Shown piece by piece: positions 42,627-55,600 of a DNA stretch of 64,000 bases. A program made the translations under genes and the position numbers. Origin of the DNA: JADJYF01 sp043782755 (lineage in GTDB: Bacteria > Pseudomonadota > Gammaproteobacteria > Ga0077536); NCBI GenBank assembly GCA_043782755.1, contig JAYWAC010000199.1, forward strand, positions 9,789 through 73,788, written 5' to 3'. A model generated the notes under the pieces. The model searched no databases. It was not told the DNA's origin and worked only from the letters and a program-made list of their open reading frames with translations. Each line of letters starts with the position of its first letter. Within the stretch, counting starts at the first letter, position 1.

Positions 42627-42887
42627 TCAGACCCGCAGATTGACGTAGGAACCCTTGCTGCGGGAATCGGCGCCACCGCCCATGCGCGCGATGAGCGCGC
42701 CGAGCAGGCCGGCCGGTGAATTGCTCGACGCGCTGCGCTCACGCGCCGCCTCGTCTACCGGTCTGACGTAGACATTGGACCTGAGATTCGCGCGCTCATC
42801 GCGCGGCGCATCGGCGCTGAAGCGGCGATAGGAAGCCGACAACGCTCTGTCTGCCCTCGCCGTTGAACCTACCGCTCCGATAGCCAT
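42627..42887 (-). CDS. 86-residue hypothetical protein at the end of the TPS locus
   Basis: Not recognised. It is Ser/Arg/Ala-rich and hydrophilic except for SPAGLLGALIARMGGG near residues 57-72, a possible amphipathic helix. There are two similar short motifs, SNVYVRP and GSYVNLRV, the latter at the C-terminus. There is no signal peptide and no cysteine. ATG at 42887, 10 bases after the SapC-family stop, with only a weak GCGAG site, so translation may rely on coupling. The main evidence that it is real is this tight position and the intact frame. A cytosolic role beside SapC is a guess. Confidence 0.5.
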   Translation of the reverse strand: MAIGAVGSTARADRALSASYRRFSADAPRDERANLRSNVYVRPVDEAARERSASSNSPAGLLGALIARMGGGADSRSKGSYVNLRV

Positions 42888-42897
42888 GGCTCGCTAC

Positions 42898-43677
42898 TTA
42901 TTCCTTGGCGCCGCGCTTGCGCGCACGGGTCTTGGGTGCATCGGCCGGTGGGTCGACCAATTGCATGAGTTTGTCGAGGTTGGCGAGCGAGTACATGTGT
43001 TGATAGATCAGATCGAGATAACCCTGGTCCATGAATTCCTTGAGCTGCTCGGGCTTAAGCTTCTGCAGGCGCTCGCGCGTCACACAGAAAAAGCCACTCA
43101 ATGAGTAAGTGCCCCCAGAGTTTAGTGAAATATTCGCCTGGGTGGAATCCAGCAGGTCAGCCTTGACGAGGGCATCACAGAATCTGGTCGTGGCCTGGGT
43201 GGCAAGCAGGAAGTCCTGCAGAAATTTGACGCTGTTGGCGAGATAGGGGCTCTGCTCACCGCCCTCGGCCAGCAGACGCTCGCCCTCTTTGGCGGTGTTG
43301 AAGCCCGAATAGGTCTCGTCGATGCAGACCGTATATTGCTCGGGATTGGCATCGGTATTGGCCAGGATATAGGGATAACGGCGCAGGTAGGCCGGCACGT
43401 AGGTACCCTGCCAGGCGCCGTCGACGCCGATCAAGAGGTTCTGATCGGTGGCAATGCCGAGCAGCACCGTCGGCACCGCCACACCACTGCTGTCGCGCGC
43501 GAACACCACGGCATATTCGCGCGCTGCGATCGCGAATTCGCTGGCGGCGAGATAGATGGAATTGGTCCCTGCGGCGAAGGAATAGCCTTGGTCGGAGTCG
43601 ATGTACCAGTCGGCGTGGCGCTCGCGATTGAGCGCCGTGACGTTGCGGTACAGGAGCGGGAGTAAGGGTTCGGCCAT
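42898..43677 (-). CDS. SapC-family protein
   Basis: 259 residues. The N-terminal LLYRNVTALNRERHADWYI, then AASEFAIAAREYAVVFAR, VLLGIATDQNLLIG, and WQGTYVPAYLRRYPYILAN are the conserved core of the SapC family. The family is named after a Campylobacter S-layer locus, and its biochemical role is not known. No signal peptide or membrane segment, so it is probably cytosolic or membrane-associated. The ATG at 43677 follows the stop codon of the giant exoprotein by one base, which indicates strong translational coupling and a role tied to that protein, such as its folding, regulation or sugar/surface handling. The 86-residue gene follows after 10 bases. Confidence 0.9.
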   Translation of the reverse strand: MAEPLLPLLYRNVTALNRERHADWYIDSDQGYSFAAGTNSIYLAASEFAIAAREYAVVFARDSSGVAVPTVLLGIATDQNLLIGVDGAWQGTYVPAYLRRYPYILANTDANPEQYTVCIDETYSGFNTAKEGERLLAEGGEQSPYLANSVKFLQDFLLATQATTRFCDALVKADLLDSTQANISLNSGGTYSLSGFFCVTRERLQKLKPEQLKEFMDQGYLDLIYQHMYSLANLDKLMQLVDPPADAPKTRARKRGAKE

Positions 43678-43678
43678 A

Positions 43679-46600
43679 TCAATACCGGCGATGCAGGGTC
43701 GGAAGGATGACGTCGCCACTCCAGATTACAGCGCCCTCGGCGTCGAGTCTGACGAGCCCAGCGAGCTGGTTGACGGCGCTCGGCGCCAGGACTTCGTTCA
43801 ACAGTTCGGTGTCGGGCAGTTCCTCGAGTTCGTCGAAATCATCAGCCGGCGCCGCGTCTTTTTTGGCGGGCGGCGCAGTGGGCTTGGTCGTCGGGCGCGC
43901 GGCGGGTGCGGGACTCTGCTCCAGAGTCTCGAAACCTTCGTCGACATCGGCGGGCGGCGGCTCGGGCGCGGCCTTGACCGGCGGCGTCGCAGGCGCCTCC
44001 TCCAGCGGCGCGAACAGGTCTTCGCTGCCCTCCTCCAGGGACGGCAGATCGGCGGCGGGCGCCGCCTTGCTGTCCTTGCCAGCCGCGGCGGCGGGCGGCT
44101 GTGCACCGGTGTCTGGCTTTTCCTCGGCCTCGATCACGTCCTGGAATTCGTCACCACCGACGTCGTTCTTTTTCTGCTTCTCGAGATAGGCGTGCAGCTG
44201 GGTCTGGTAGTCGCGATAGCTGGCGAGTTCTGCGCGGTACTGGCTGAGCAGCGCTTCGCCCTTGTCCTTTGGTGTCGCGCCACTCGCCATCGATTTCTCA
44301 ATGGCGGCAATGCGCTGATCGAGACCGTCAATCAAGGTGGCCAATTGCTCCTCGGTGACACTGGGCGCACAACCCTCGGCGTCTTCGCACTGATCCAGCG
44401 ACTTGGCGATACCGTCGCCCATCACCCCGAAGAGCGTGAGGTCTTCCTCGAACAGCGAGGAATCGACGAAGGCCACGGCTTGCAGAATGGTGAGAATGGC
44501 CGCCGGGTTGGGAAAGGACGCGCGGGTGTTCTGCAACAGATTGGCCGGTGCACCAAGCGCGGTCAGCGAACCGATAAGAGCGGTGGCGGTGACGTTGGTG
44601 GTCGACGCTTGCGCGCGTGACCGAACGTTGAAGTCGATGCGGGTCTTGGTGGCGCGCGCACCCTGCGCGACCAGCACTTCGCCACCCGCCAGATTCATGA
44701 TCATGTTGGTCGAGTTCTGCACTTCATTGGTCGCGGCCAGCATCACGCGCCCACCGGTGAAGGTCACGGTATTGCCGCTGGTGGGTGCACTGATATTGCC
44801 GAGCTTCACACCACCGGGTAATCCATCATTGCCGGCCTGCACCTTGTCGCCCAGCGCCATCACGACGATGGTGCCATCACCCGGCGCGCCGGCGCCGACG
44901 GTGATGTTGTTGCCCTTGGAAAAATCCACCGTGCTGCCGATCAGCAGCAGATTGCCACCGGTCAAGAGCGATTCCGAGACCGTGATGTAGTCGGCCGGTG
45001 CGGACAACACCGTACCTTTCAGGACATCGCCACCGGGCGCCGCAGCGAATTGACCGCCGATGGCGAGCGTGCCCTTGAAGTTACCGAACTTGTCAGCGGC
45101 GATGTGACCGGGACCATCAACCAGGTCGATGAACATATCGGTGTTGGCGGTCGGCACGATGCTGAGCGTCACGCCGACATCGGCCAAAACCTGGTCGTTG
45201 AAATCAAAGATGTTGCTGGAGGACGCCAGCTTGACCGTGTTCTTGATGGTCAAGGGGCCATTGAAATGCAGATCCTGTGCGCTGACATCGACACCCAGTA
45301 TCGTGGCGCCGTTGAAATTTAGATTGCGTCCGGTGACGGCACCCTGCAGCTCGGCGTTGGCACCGAAGCGCACATCACGCGCAGTGATGTTGCCGCGCAG
45401 CAGGGTATCGCCGTCGTAGCTTTGATCGGCGCCATTGGTCACGACGTTGTCGAAAGTTGCCTTGCCGCCCGCGACGTTCGATCCGAAGGCGCCATTGACC
45501 GTCACGTTGCCGCGCACGGTGATGTCACCACTGCCGGTCGCGGTCAAGGTCAGCGGCGCGTTGTTGTTGATGTCGCCGACCACACGCAGGCCGAGATTGC
45601 CGACGTCGACATTGCTCTGGGCGAAACTCAAGCTGCTGGCAGTGACCGTGCCAACGACAGACGCTGGCGCGCCCGGCACGCTCAACACGCCGTTGCCGCT
45701 GGTGGTCAGAGCGTCGACGCCGCTGAACGCCAATTGATCGCTGGCCGCGCCGGGCACACCGCGCAACACGCCGGCGCCATCGCTGCTCAAGATCCAGGTC
45801 GCATCGACCAGTGACTTCAATTCGTCCTTGGCGCCGGCGCCCATGTTGATAGTGTTGGTGGTACCGCTAGGCGCACCGGTCAAGGTCACGGCGTCGTTGC
45901 CGCTGCCGAGAGTCAAGGTTTCGACACCGGAGAAATCACCGGCGAAGGTGCTGCTGGTGGCGTTCATGCCCGCGTTCGTAGCACTGCTGATGCGCGCCGT
46001 GATGGCGGAGGTATAGGCACTCACGTCGACCAGGTCATTGCCCGCACCGAGATTCAAGCTACCAGCCACGCGCGCGCCGGCGCCAAAGGTCACGGTGTCA
46101 TTACCGCCATTGGTGAGGATATTGCCGGCCCAGGTCGTGCCGGCCTGCAGCGTGACCGCGTCGCCGCCGGTTTCGCTGAAGCCAGTGGTCAGGCTCAAGC
46201 CGGCGTCACCGATGTGATTGATATTGATGGCGGAAGTAGTGGCCGCACCGCTGCTGCCGGTGATAGTCACCGTCAGCGCGTTCGCGCCGGTCACGGTGAA
46301 TTGATCGGCGCCACTGCTGCCCAGCATGAAGTTGTGGGTGCTGGCGGTGCCGGCGACGAAATCGCCGCCGTCGATACCAACGAACAACTGCGGCGTGATA
46401 TTGGACGACCCTTCTTCCTTGAAGATGAAGATGTCGCGCTTGTTGCCGCCACGGATGCTGAAGTTCTCAAAGGTGGTAGTGGCGGTAGCAAAGGTATTGC
46501 CGTAACGGCCGCGACCGTTGCCGGTGATAATCCACACGGTGTCGATGTCGGCACCCTGCAATTGCGTGCCATTACCGATCACCCCATCGACGTCGAAATA

Positions 46601-49600
46601 AGTACCGCTGATCAGCGGCAGATCGGGCGGGCTGCTGATGGTGGCATCACGCACCGTGCCGGCCTGGCCACTGCCGGAGTCGTTGTCGGTCACGGCATTG
46701 ACCAACACCAGATCCGAACCACTGTAGTCAAGCGTGTCGACACCGGTGCCGAGATTGATGCTGCCTATCAGGCGTGAAAATTCGCCAGAACTGGGGTTGG
46801 TTGGCGGTGAAGTCTCATGTGCGCCAAACAACACCGTGTCATTGCCATTCTCACCGAGAATGTTGGCGGTCAAGGTGGTATTGCTGCCGCCGTTAGCGAT
46901 GATGATGAACACATCATTGCCCGCGCCGCCGGCCAATTGGCCGAAACTGAGTGCGCCGCCGGTCGCAGCGGTGAAGGTATCAACCGCGCTGCCACCCTGT
47001 AGATTTTCAAAGTCCGTGAAGGTGAATTCTGGCGTGCCGTCCGGCGCGCCGTTAGGCGTGTCGTCGATCGTGCCCGCGCCGCTGCCGGTCAGATCCCACG
47101 CACTCTGCTGGTTGCGGCCCACCAATTTGTCGTTGGTGGCGGCGCTACCGATGAAGGATTCAAAGCCACTGAAATTCGCGAAGGTCGAGCTGCCATCGGC
47201 GGCGCTGCCGCTCTGCAGATTGACGGTGACCGCAGTGCCGCGCGTCTGATAAGTGAAGGTATCAAGGCCAGCGCCACCATCGACATTGCCGCTCACCGAT
47301 CCCGCCACGGCGATGGTCACGCTATCGGCGCCACTGCCACCTTGCAGTTGTTCAAAGCCGGAAAAGTCGAACTCAACTGAACTCGGTGCGCCGACCGAGG
47401 TGTCATCAATGGTGCCGGCATTGGCGCCGGTCACGGTCCAGTTGCTGTCGTTATCAGTGCCGATCAGCCTGTCACCGCTGCCACTGCCGCCGACCAAGGT
47501 TTCGATGTTGGCGAAGTTGCCAATGTCGGTTGCGGTGAGATTGGCGAGATCGATCGTGACGGCGGTGGCGCGCGTCCCATAGCTGAGAGTGTCGTGACCA
47601 CCGAGGCCGTCGATGGTGCCGCTCAAACTGCCACCGGTAGCGAGATTAAAGGTGTTGGCGCCGGCATTGCCTGTCAGGTTTTCGATGCCCGACCAGGTGC
47701 CACTCAAACCAGATGCCGTGCCACTGTTGGCGCCAGTCACGGTGTAAGTGTTGTTGCCGGCGAGCGTATCGTTGCCAGCACCACCGATGACCGTCTCGAC
47801 GGCGGTGAAACTATCGACCACCAGACCATTGCCTATGCTGCCGGCATTGAGCGCGGTGGAGATGAAATCGAGATCGACGCCAAGGCCGCTGGCATCGATG
47901 CGATCGCCACTCGACGCACCACCGACAATGGTGAAACCGCCGGGCGCGGTCGCGCTGACGATTTCATCGATGTTGAAATTCGAGGCCGTGCCGCTCTGAC
48001 CAAAGCTGGCATCGAGGCTACTGACGGTGAGCGTGTTGCTGGTGAAATTCAGATCGCGCGCGGCGACCAGCGTGAAGTTGTCGGTCGCGACGTCGGTATA
48101 GGGGCCGGCCAGGGTCAGCGCAGCGCTAGCACCGGTAGTACGAATATCGACGCTGTCGGCGCCTGCGCCGGTGTCAAGATTCTCGACTGTCAACGAGACC
48201 GCCGAGGTGACGAACACATCGCCGCCGGAAGTCGCCTCCAACGCACTGCCACCAGTCAAGGCCACTCCCAGCGCGTTGACGCGGCTCACACCAAGGGTGC
48301 TGCCAGCGTCAAGTATCAGGTTGGCACCACCACTCTTGGCCAGCACCGCACCGGCGGTGTCGCGTATCGCGCCGCTGCCGGCGGTGATGGTCTGTGCACC
48401 CGCACCATTGAAGGTGCTGGTGCCGGCGCCCTGGAAGATCACATTGCGCGCGGCACTCAAGTCGCTGTTGGTGGTGATGTTGTCGGCGATGATCAAATCG
48501 TCGCCCGCGCTCTGCACATCGATGTCGCCAGTGGCGGTGATGGCCGTGCTGCCGGCAAGGATGAGATTGCCGGCCGCGCCGGCGGTCTTGGTCAAGCCGA
48601 CGGTCGACAGCGTGCCGCCCTGCGCGTCCAGAGTCTGCGCCACCGCGCCATCCAGCGTGCCGACGCCAGCGAGAGTGATATTGCCGCTGGCGGTCAAATC
48701 ACCGGCCAGCTCGAAGGCGTTGTTGATCGAGAGGTTGCCGTCGTTGACCGCGACATCACCGCTGATGTGGATGAACGTCGGGCTGACCAAGGTGAGGTTG
48801 CCGTTCGACGCCTTGCTCAAGGAATCGATGGTCAAGCTGCCGCTGCCATCGGTGCCGGCACGCAAGGTTTGATTGGCGCTACCGCTGGCGGCCACCACCA
48901 CAGTGATGCCGGACAAGTCGAGATCATCGGCCGCCGCCAATGAACCCAAGCCGAGGTCGAGCGTGCCACTGCCGCCACCGAGTGAGCCGATGGTGGCGTT
49001 CTGATCGTTGATGTCAAACGTTGCACCGACCGCGATCGTGATCGCACCGGCATTGCCGACGCCGCCGGCCGCACCGAGCTTGAGTACACCGGCATTGATC
49101 TGCGTGTCGCCGGCATAGCTGTTGTTGCCGGACAGCACCAGGGTATCGGGTCCGATCTTGCTCAGAGTATTGCCGGCGCCACCGCTGATAGTGCCGCTTA
49201 TCGTGAAATCGATATTGCCTGCCGCGCCGTCGTCGACGTTGATAGTGGCGGCCGTGGCGAGATTCACCGCGCCGCTCAAGGTGCCTGTATTGCTCGCTTT
49301 CAAAGCGCCGCTGCCACCATCGCCATTGCCGTTCAGGCTGAGATCCTCGTTGGAGGTGCCGGTGAAGGCGACTTCCAAAGTACCGCCATTGACGGTCGTG
49401 CTGCCGGTCGCGCTGCCGAGACTCGCGGTCGACGCGGCGCGCAGCGTGCCGCCCGAGATCAGTGTTACGCCGTTATAACTGCCGGTGCCGACGGTCAGCG
49501 TTTGGGTGCCGCTGCCTGACTTGCTCAGCGACAAAGTATCGCCACCGACTTCAGTGATATCACCTGCGTAGCTGCCGCCACCGCCGGAAATATCCAAGCT

Positions 49601-52600
49601 CGCGGTATCGGCGACCGCCGCCGAATTGTTGGTCACTACACTGCCCGCCACGCCATCGAGCTTGCTGACAGTCTGATCGAAACCAGCGAGGTTGAAGATC
49701 GCCCCCGATGCCGTGAGGTTGAGGCCGCTGCTGTTGGCGAGCACATCGGCGACACCCGCTTTCAGCGTGCCCTGGGCGACATTGGTCGCACCGCTATAGG
49801 TATTGGCGCCATTGCTCAGCACCAAGGTGCCGGCACCGCTCTTGGTCAGACTGCGCGCGCCACCGCTCTCGCCGATGGCGGTGTTGATGGTCAAGGTGCC
49901 GGCGCCACCGAGGGTCGCATTGTCGATCAGCGTCACGCTCACGCTGTTCGCTAGCGAAGATGTACCGGTGGCGGTCAGCGCGCCGACGCCACCGTTACCG
50001 CTGCCGCTCAAATTGACGCTCTCGCTACTCGCCAGCGCGAGACCGTTGAGATCGAGTGTACCGCCGTTGGCGGTGGTCTGGCCGGCGGTGGTGCCAAGAC
50101 TGGCAGCGGTACTGATGCTGAGCGTGCCGCCGCTGATGCTGGTGGCGCCGGCGTAGGTACCACTCACCACCGACAGACTTTGCGCACCGCTGCCAGACTT
50201 GGTCAGCGACAAATCGTCGAGAGCGTTCTGCGTGATGTTGCCAGCGTAGCTACCGCCACCACCGCTGATGGTCAGCGTCGCGGCGCTGCCGCCGCCACCT
50301 GCGTCATTGGTCACCACGCTGCCAGCCACGCCGTCGAGTTTGGTGAGAGCCTGGTTGAAGCCCGCCAAATTCAAACGCGCGCCCGACGCAACACTCACAC
50401 CTGAACTGTTATCGAGCACGTTGCCCGCGCCTGCCGCAAGCGTGCCCTGGGCGATCGTGGTGCCACCGGCATAGCTGTTGTTGCCGCTCAGTACCAGCGT
50501 ACCTGCGCCGACCTTGCTGAGATTGCCGCTACCGCCGATCACCGCGTTGATGGTCAAGGTGGCGGTCGTACCGATAGCGCCCGTGCCCGTCAAGACGATG
50601 GCATTGCCGGCCGCCACCGCGTTGCTGCCGATCAAGGCACCGGCGCCGCCCGCGCCGCTGCCGGTCAGATTGATGGTCTCACTGCTGGCCAGCGCGAGGC
50701 CGCCGAGATCGAGCGTGCCGGTGCTGGCGGTGGTCTGGCCGCTGGCGTTGCCGAGACTGGCGGCGGTGTTGATCAACAGTGTGCCGCCACTGACCGTGGT
50801 GGCGCCGTCATAGCTGCCGGTCGCGACGGCGAGAGTCTGGGTGCCCGATCCGGATTTGGTGAGCGACAAGGTGTCGCTGCCGTTCTCGGTGATGTCGCCG
50901 GAGAAACTGCCGCCGCCGCCGGTGATGGTCAAGGTCGCCACATCAGCGATGTTGCCGGCGTTATTGGTCACCACCGTGCCGGCCGCACCGTCGAGTTTGC
51001 CGAGCAGTTGGTCGAAGCCGGCCAGATTGAAGGTCGCGCCCGCGCCGTTCAGGATCAGACCCGAGGTCGCACCGAGTACATTGTTCGCGCCGGCCTGCAG
51101 GGTGCCACCATTGACGGTCGTCGCGCCGCTATAGGTGTTGCCGCTGCCCGACAGGATCTGGGTACCGGTGCCGGCCTTGGTGAAGGACAAGGTGTCGGTG
51201 ACGGTCTGAGTGATATTGCCGGCATAGTTGCCGCCATTGCCGGTGATGGTGAAGGTCGCGACGTCACCGACATTGCCGGCGTTGTTGGTGACGATGGCGC
51301 CCGCCACACCCGTCACGGCGACGATGGACTGATCGAAACCGGCGAGATTGAAGGTCGCGCCTGATGTCGTGAGATTGAGTCCCGCGCTATTGGTCAGGAT
51401 GTTGGCGGCGCCGGCGGCGAGCGTGCCACCCGACACCGTCGTCACACCGGTATAGCTATTGGTGCTAGCGAGCACCTGCGTGCCGGTGCCGGACTTGGTC
51501 AAGGACAAGACGTCGTCGGCCGATTCGGTGATATCACCCGCGAACGAACCGCCGCCGGCGGCGATGGTGAGCGTGGCGGCGGCATTGCTGGTACCGACCG
51601 CATCGTCATTGGTGACGGTGCCGGTGCCCGACAGCGAAGCGATGGTCTGGTTAAAACCGTGCAGATTAAAAGTCGTACCGGCGGCGAGGGTCAGATTGGT
51701 CGAGGCCGCGAGTGCGTTGGCGAGACCGATGGCGAGTACACCCTGGCTCAAGTCCAAGCCACCAAGCGTGGTGGCAACGCCGAGCTGCAGGGTGCCGGGA
51801 CCGGACTTGGTCAAGGTGCCGGCGCCCGAGATGCCGACCGTGGTAACCGCGAGCGTGCCGGCGGCCTGGGAAATATTGGCGGTGCCTGCGCTCGTCATGA
51901 CCATACCGCCGGTGACGGTCGTGGTGCCTACTGTCGAGTGCAGCAAGGTCGGGTTGTTGCCGCCACTGAAGGTGATGGCGTCAGCGATGGTGGTGCCGCC
52001 GGGTGTGGCGAGTTCAAGGGTCGCGCCGGCGTTGGCGGCATTGTTGATGACGATGCCGCCACTGCTGCTGCCGAGACTGGCGGCGGTGGTGACTTTGAGC
52101 GTGCCGCCGGTGACCGTGGTCGCGCCATCGTAGGTGCCCGTGCCGACCGACAACACCTGCGTACCGCTAGTCGATTTGGTGACAGACAAAGTATCGGTGC
52201 CGTTCTCGGTGATGTTACCGGCATAGCTGCCGCCGCCGCCGGTAATGGTCAGGGTCGCGACGTCGCCCGTGCTGCCGACATCGTTGGTCAACACTGCGCC
52301 CGCCACGCCGTCGAGCTTCACTATCGATTGGTCGAAGCCGGCGAGATTGAAAATCGCGCCCGCATTGCTGATGTTGAGTCCCGCGCTCTGCGCGAGCAGA
52401 TTTGCGACGCCGGCTTTCAACACGCCGCCGCTGATGGTGGTGACGCCCGTAAAGGTATTACCACCGCCGGACAAGATCTGCGTGCCGGTGCCGGACTTGG
52501 TCAGCGAGAAAGTATCCCCACCGACCTCCGTCAAGTTGCCGGCGAAACTGCCACCGCCGCCGGTGATATTGAGCGTCGCGCTGTCGGCCACCGCCACTGA

Positions 52601-55600
52601 GTTGTTGGTGACCGTGGTGCCCGCCACGCCATCGAGTTTGGCGATGGCCTGATCGAAACCGGCGAGATTCAAACTCGCGCCAGCAGTGCTCAAGTTCACA
52701 CCCGCACTATTGTCGAGGACATCGGCCGCACCGGCCACCAAAGCGCCCTGAGCGATGATGGTCGCACCGCTATAGCTATTGGCGGCATTGGCCAGCACCA
52801 GGCTGCTGGTACCGGCCTTGGTGAGACTGCGTGCGCCGCCGCTTTCGCCGATGGCGGCATTCATGGTCAAGGTGCCCGCGCCACCGATGGTGGCATCGCC
52901 GCTCAAGTTCACGGTATTGGTCGCCGCCAGCGAGACTGTGCCGGTGCTGGTCAAGGCGCCGACACCGCCGTTACCGGTGCCGCTCAAATTCAAGGTCTCG
53001 GTCGAAGCCAAGGCCACGCCGTTCAAATTCAAAGTGCCACCGTTAGCGGTAGTCTGTCCGGTGGCGGTGCCGAGGCTCGCGCCGGTGCTGATCGATAAGG
53101 TGCCACCGCTGATGGTGGTCGCGCCGCCGTAGGTACCGTTCACCACGGCCAGACTCTGGGTGCCCGTGACCGACTTGGTGAACGACAAGGTATCGCTGCC
53201 GTTCTCGGTGATATCACCGGCGTAAGCGCCGCCGCCAGCGGTGATGGTCAGGGTCGCGACATCGCCAGTATTGCCAACGTCATTGCTCACCACCGCGCCC
53301 GCCACGCCATCGAGTTTAGCGATGGACTGATCGAAGCCGGCCAGATTGAGCGTCGCGCCGCTGACCGACAGATTGACGCCCGTGCTGTTGTCCAGCACGT
53401 TGGTCGCGCCGGCGGCGAGCGTGCCTTCGTTCACCGTGGTCGAACCGCTATAGCTATTGTTGCCGATCAAAGTGACGAGACCGGCACCGGCCTTGGTCAA
53501 GGAGCGCACACCGCTTTCGCCGATAGCCGCGTTGATGGTGAACACGCCCACGCTGGAGATAGTGGCATCAGCGGTCAAGGTGATGGTGTTGCTCGCGGCG
53601 ATCGATGACACACCGGTGCCGAGCAACGCGCTGCTGTTGCCGAGGCTGATGGCCTCGCTGCTGGCGAGATTGAGACTGCTGAGATTAAGCGTGCCGCCAT
53701 TGACGAGCGTGCCGCCGACGGCGGTGCCGAGACTCGCGGCGGTGGTGATAGTGAGCTCGCCGCCGGTGACGCTGGTAACGCCATCATAGCTGCCGGTGCC
53801 GACCGACAAGGTCAACACGCCACCAGTGGATTTGGTCAGCGACAAGGTGTCGGTGCCGTTCTCGGTGATATCACCGGCGTAGGTGCCACCACCGGTAACG
53901 GTGAGCGTGGCGCTATTGGCGGTGTTGCCGGCGTCATTGGTGACGACGCTGCCCGCCACGCCGTCAAGTGCATCGACGGTCTGATCGAAACCGGCCAGAT
54001 TGAAAGTCGCGCCGGCGGCCGTGAGGTTGAGATCGCCTGGACCAAGTACATTGTTCGCACCGGCCTGCAAAGTACCGCCACTGACGATGGTGTTACCGGT
54101 GTAGGTACTGCCGCCACCGGACAAAATCTGCGTGCCGGTGCCGGACTTGGTGAGCGTCAAGATATCGCTGCCGTTCTGCGTCAGGTTACCCGCGAAGCTG
54201 CCGCCGCCAGCGGTGATGGTCAAGGTCGCGACATCGGCACTGGCGCCAGCATCGTTGATGACGACCGTGCCGGTCACGCCATCGAGTTTCTTCAAGCTTT
54301 GATCAAAACCCGCGAGATTGAATCGCGCACCCGACACCGAGAGATTGAGTCCACTGCTGTTATCGAGCACATCGGCCGCGCCCGCTGCGAGCGTGCCGGC
54401 GCTGACCGTCGTCGCGCCGGTGTAGGTGTTGTTGCCCGCCAGGATCAGACTGCCCGCGCCGATCTTGGTGAGCGCGCGCGGACTACCGCTTTCGCTGATC
54501 ACCGCGCCTATCGTCAGCGTGCCCGCGCCGCCGATCGACGTATCGCCATCCAGCACCACGCTATTGCCGCTGTCGATCGAGGCCGTGCCGGTTTCGCTCA
54601 ATGCGCCGATGCCCGCGTTGCCAGTGCCGCCCAAATGAATGGTCTCGCTGCCGCTCAAGGAAACGCCATTCAATTCCAAGGTGCCGCCATTGGCGGTGGT
54701 CGCACCAGTATTCGAACCGAGACTCGCGGCGGTGATGATGCTGAGGGTGCCGCCGATGATGGTGGTAGTGCCGTCGTAGCTACCCGTCGCCACCGACAGA
54801 CTCTGAGTGCCGGTGCCCGACTTGAGCAGTGACAGGGTATCGCTGCCGTTCTCGGTGATGTCACCGGCATAGCTGCCGCCGCCGCCGGTGATGGTGAGCG
54901 TGGCCGTATCGGCGCTCGCGCCCGCGTCATTGGTGACCACCGCACCCGCCGCGCCATCGAGTTTGGCAATCGATTGATCGAAGCCCGCCAGATTGAATAC
55001 GCCGCTCGCACCCATGTCGAGACCCGTGCCATTGGTCAGCACGTTCGCGATGCCCGCTTGCAAGCGACCAGCGCTGACATGGGTCAGGCCGTTGTAGTTC
55101 TGCGCGGCGGTCATGACCAAGCTACCGGCACCGATCTTGGTCAAGGACAAACTGGCCGCGCCATCGCTGAGTGCACCGACCTCCAACACGCCGCCGGCGT
55201 TCGCCACGTCGATCGTGGTGTCGTCGGTGGCACCGACGTTGGTCAAGGTTATAGTCCCCGACAAGGTCAGGGTATTGGCAGTCGAATGTCGCAGCGCGGC
55301 CGAGCCACCGCCATTGCCTTCGATGCTGAGGTTTTCAGCGATGGTGGCGTCCGCACCCAAGGCAAATTCGAGCTGTGCGTCGTTGGCCACCGTGGTGCCG
55401 CCCAGCGCGTCGCCGAGACCGCCCGCATCGGTGACCTTGAGCAGGCCGGCGTTGACCGTAATGGTGCCCGCCGCGCCGATGAAGTCGGCGGAATTGTCTG
55501 CCGCCAGGACCAGGGTGCCGCTGCCGGTCTTGGTCAGCGCGCGCGTGCCGCCGTTATCGATCGTGGTCAAGAGCGTGAGTGTGCCGCTGCCACCGATGGT

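Noticed and set aside
49600..55100. Regularly spaced repeats as a CRISPR array
   Set aside because: The repeats are diverged, hundreds of bases apart and in frame within one gene; no cas genes are present.
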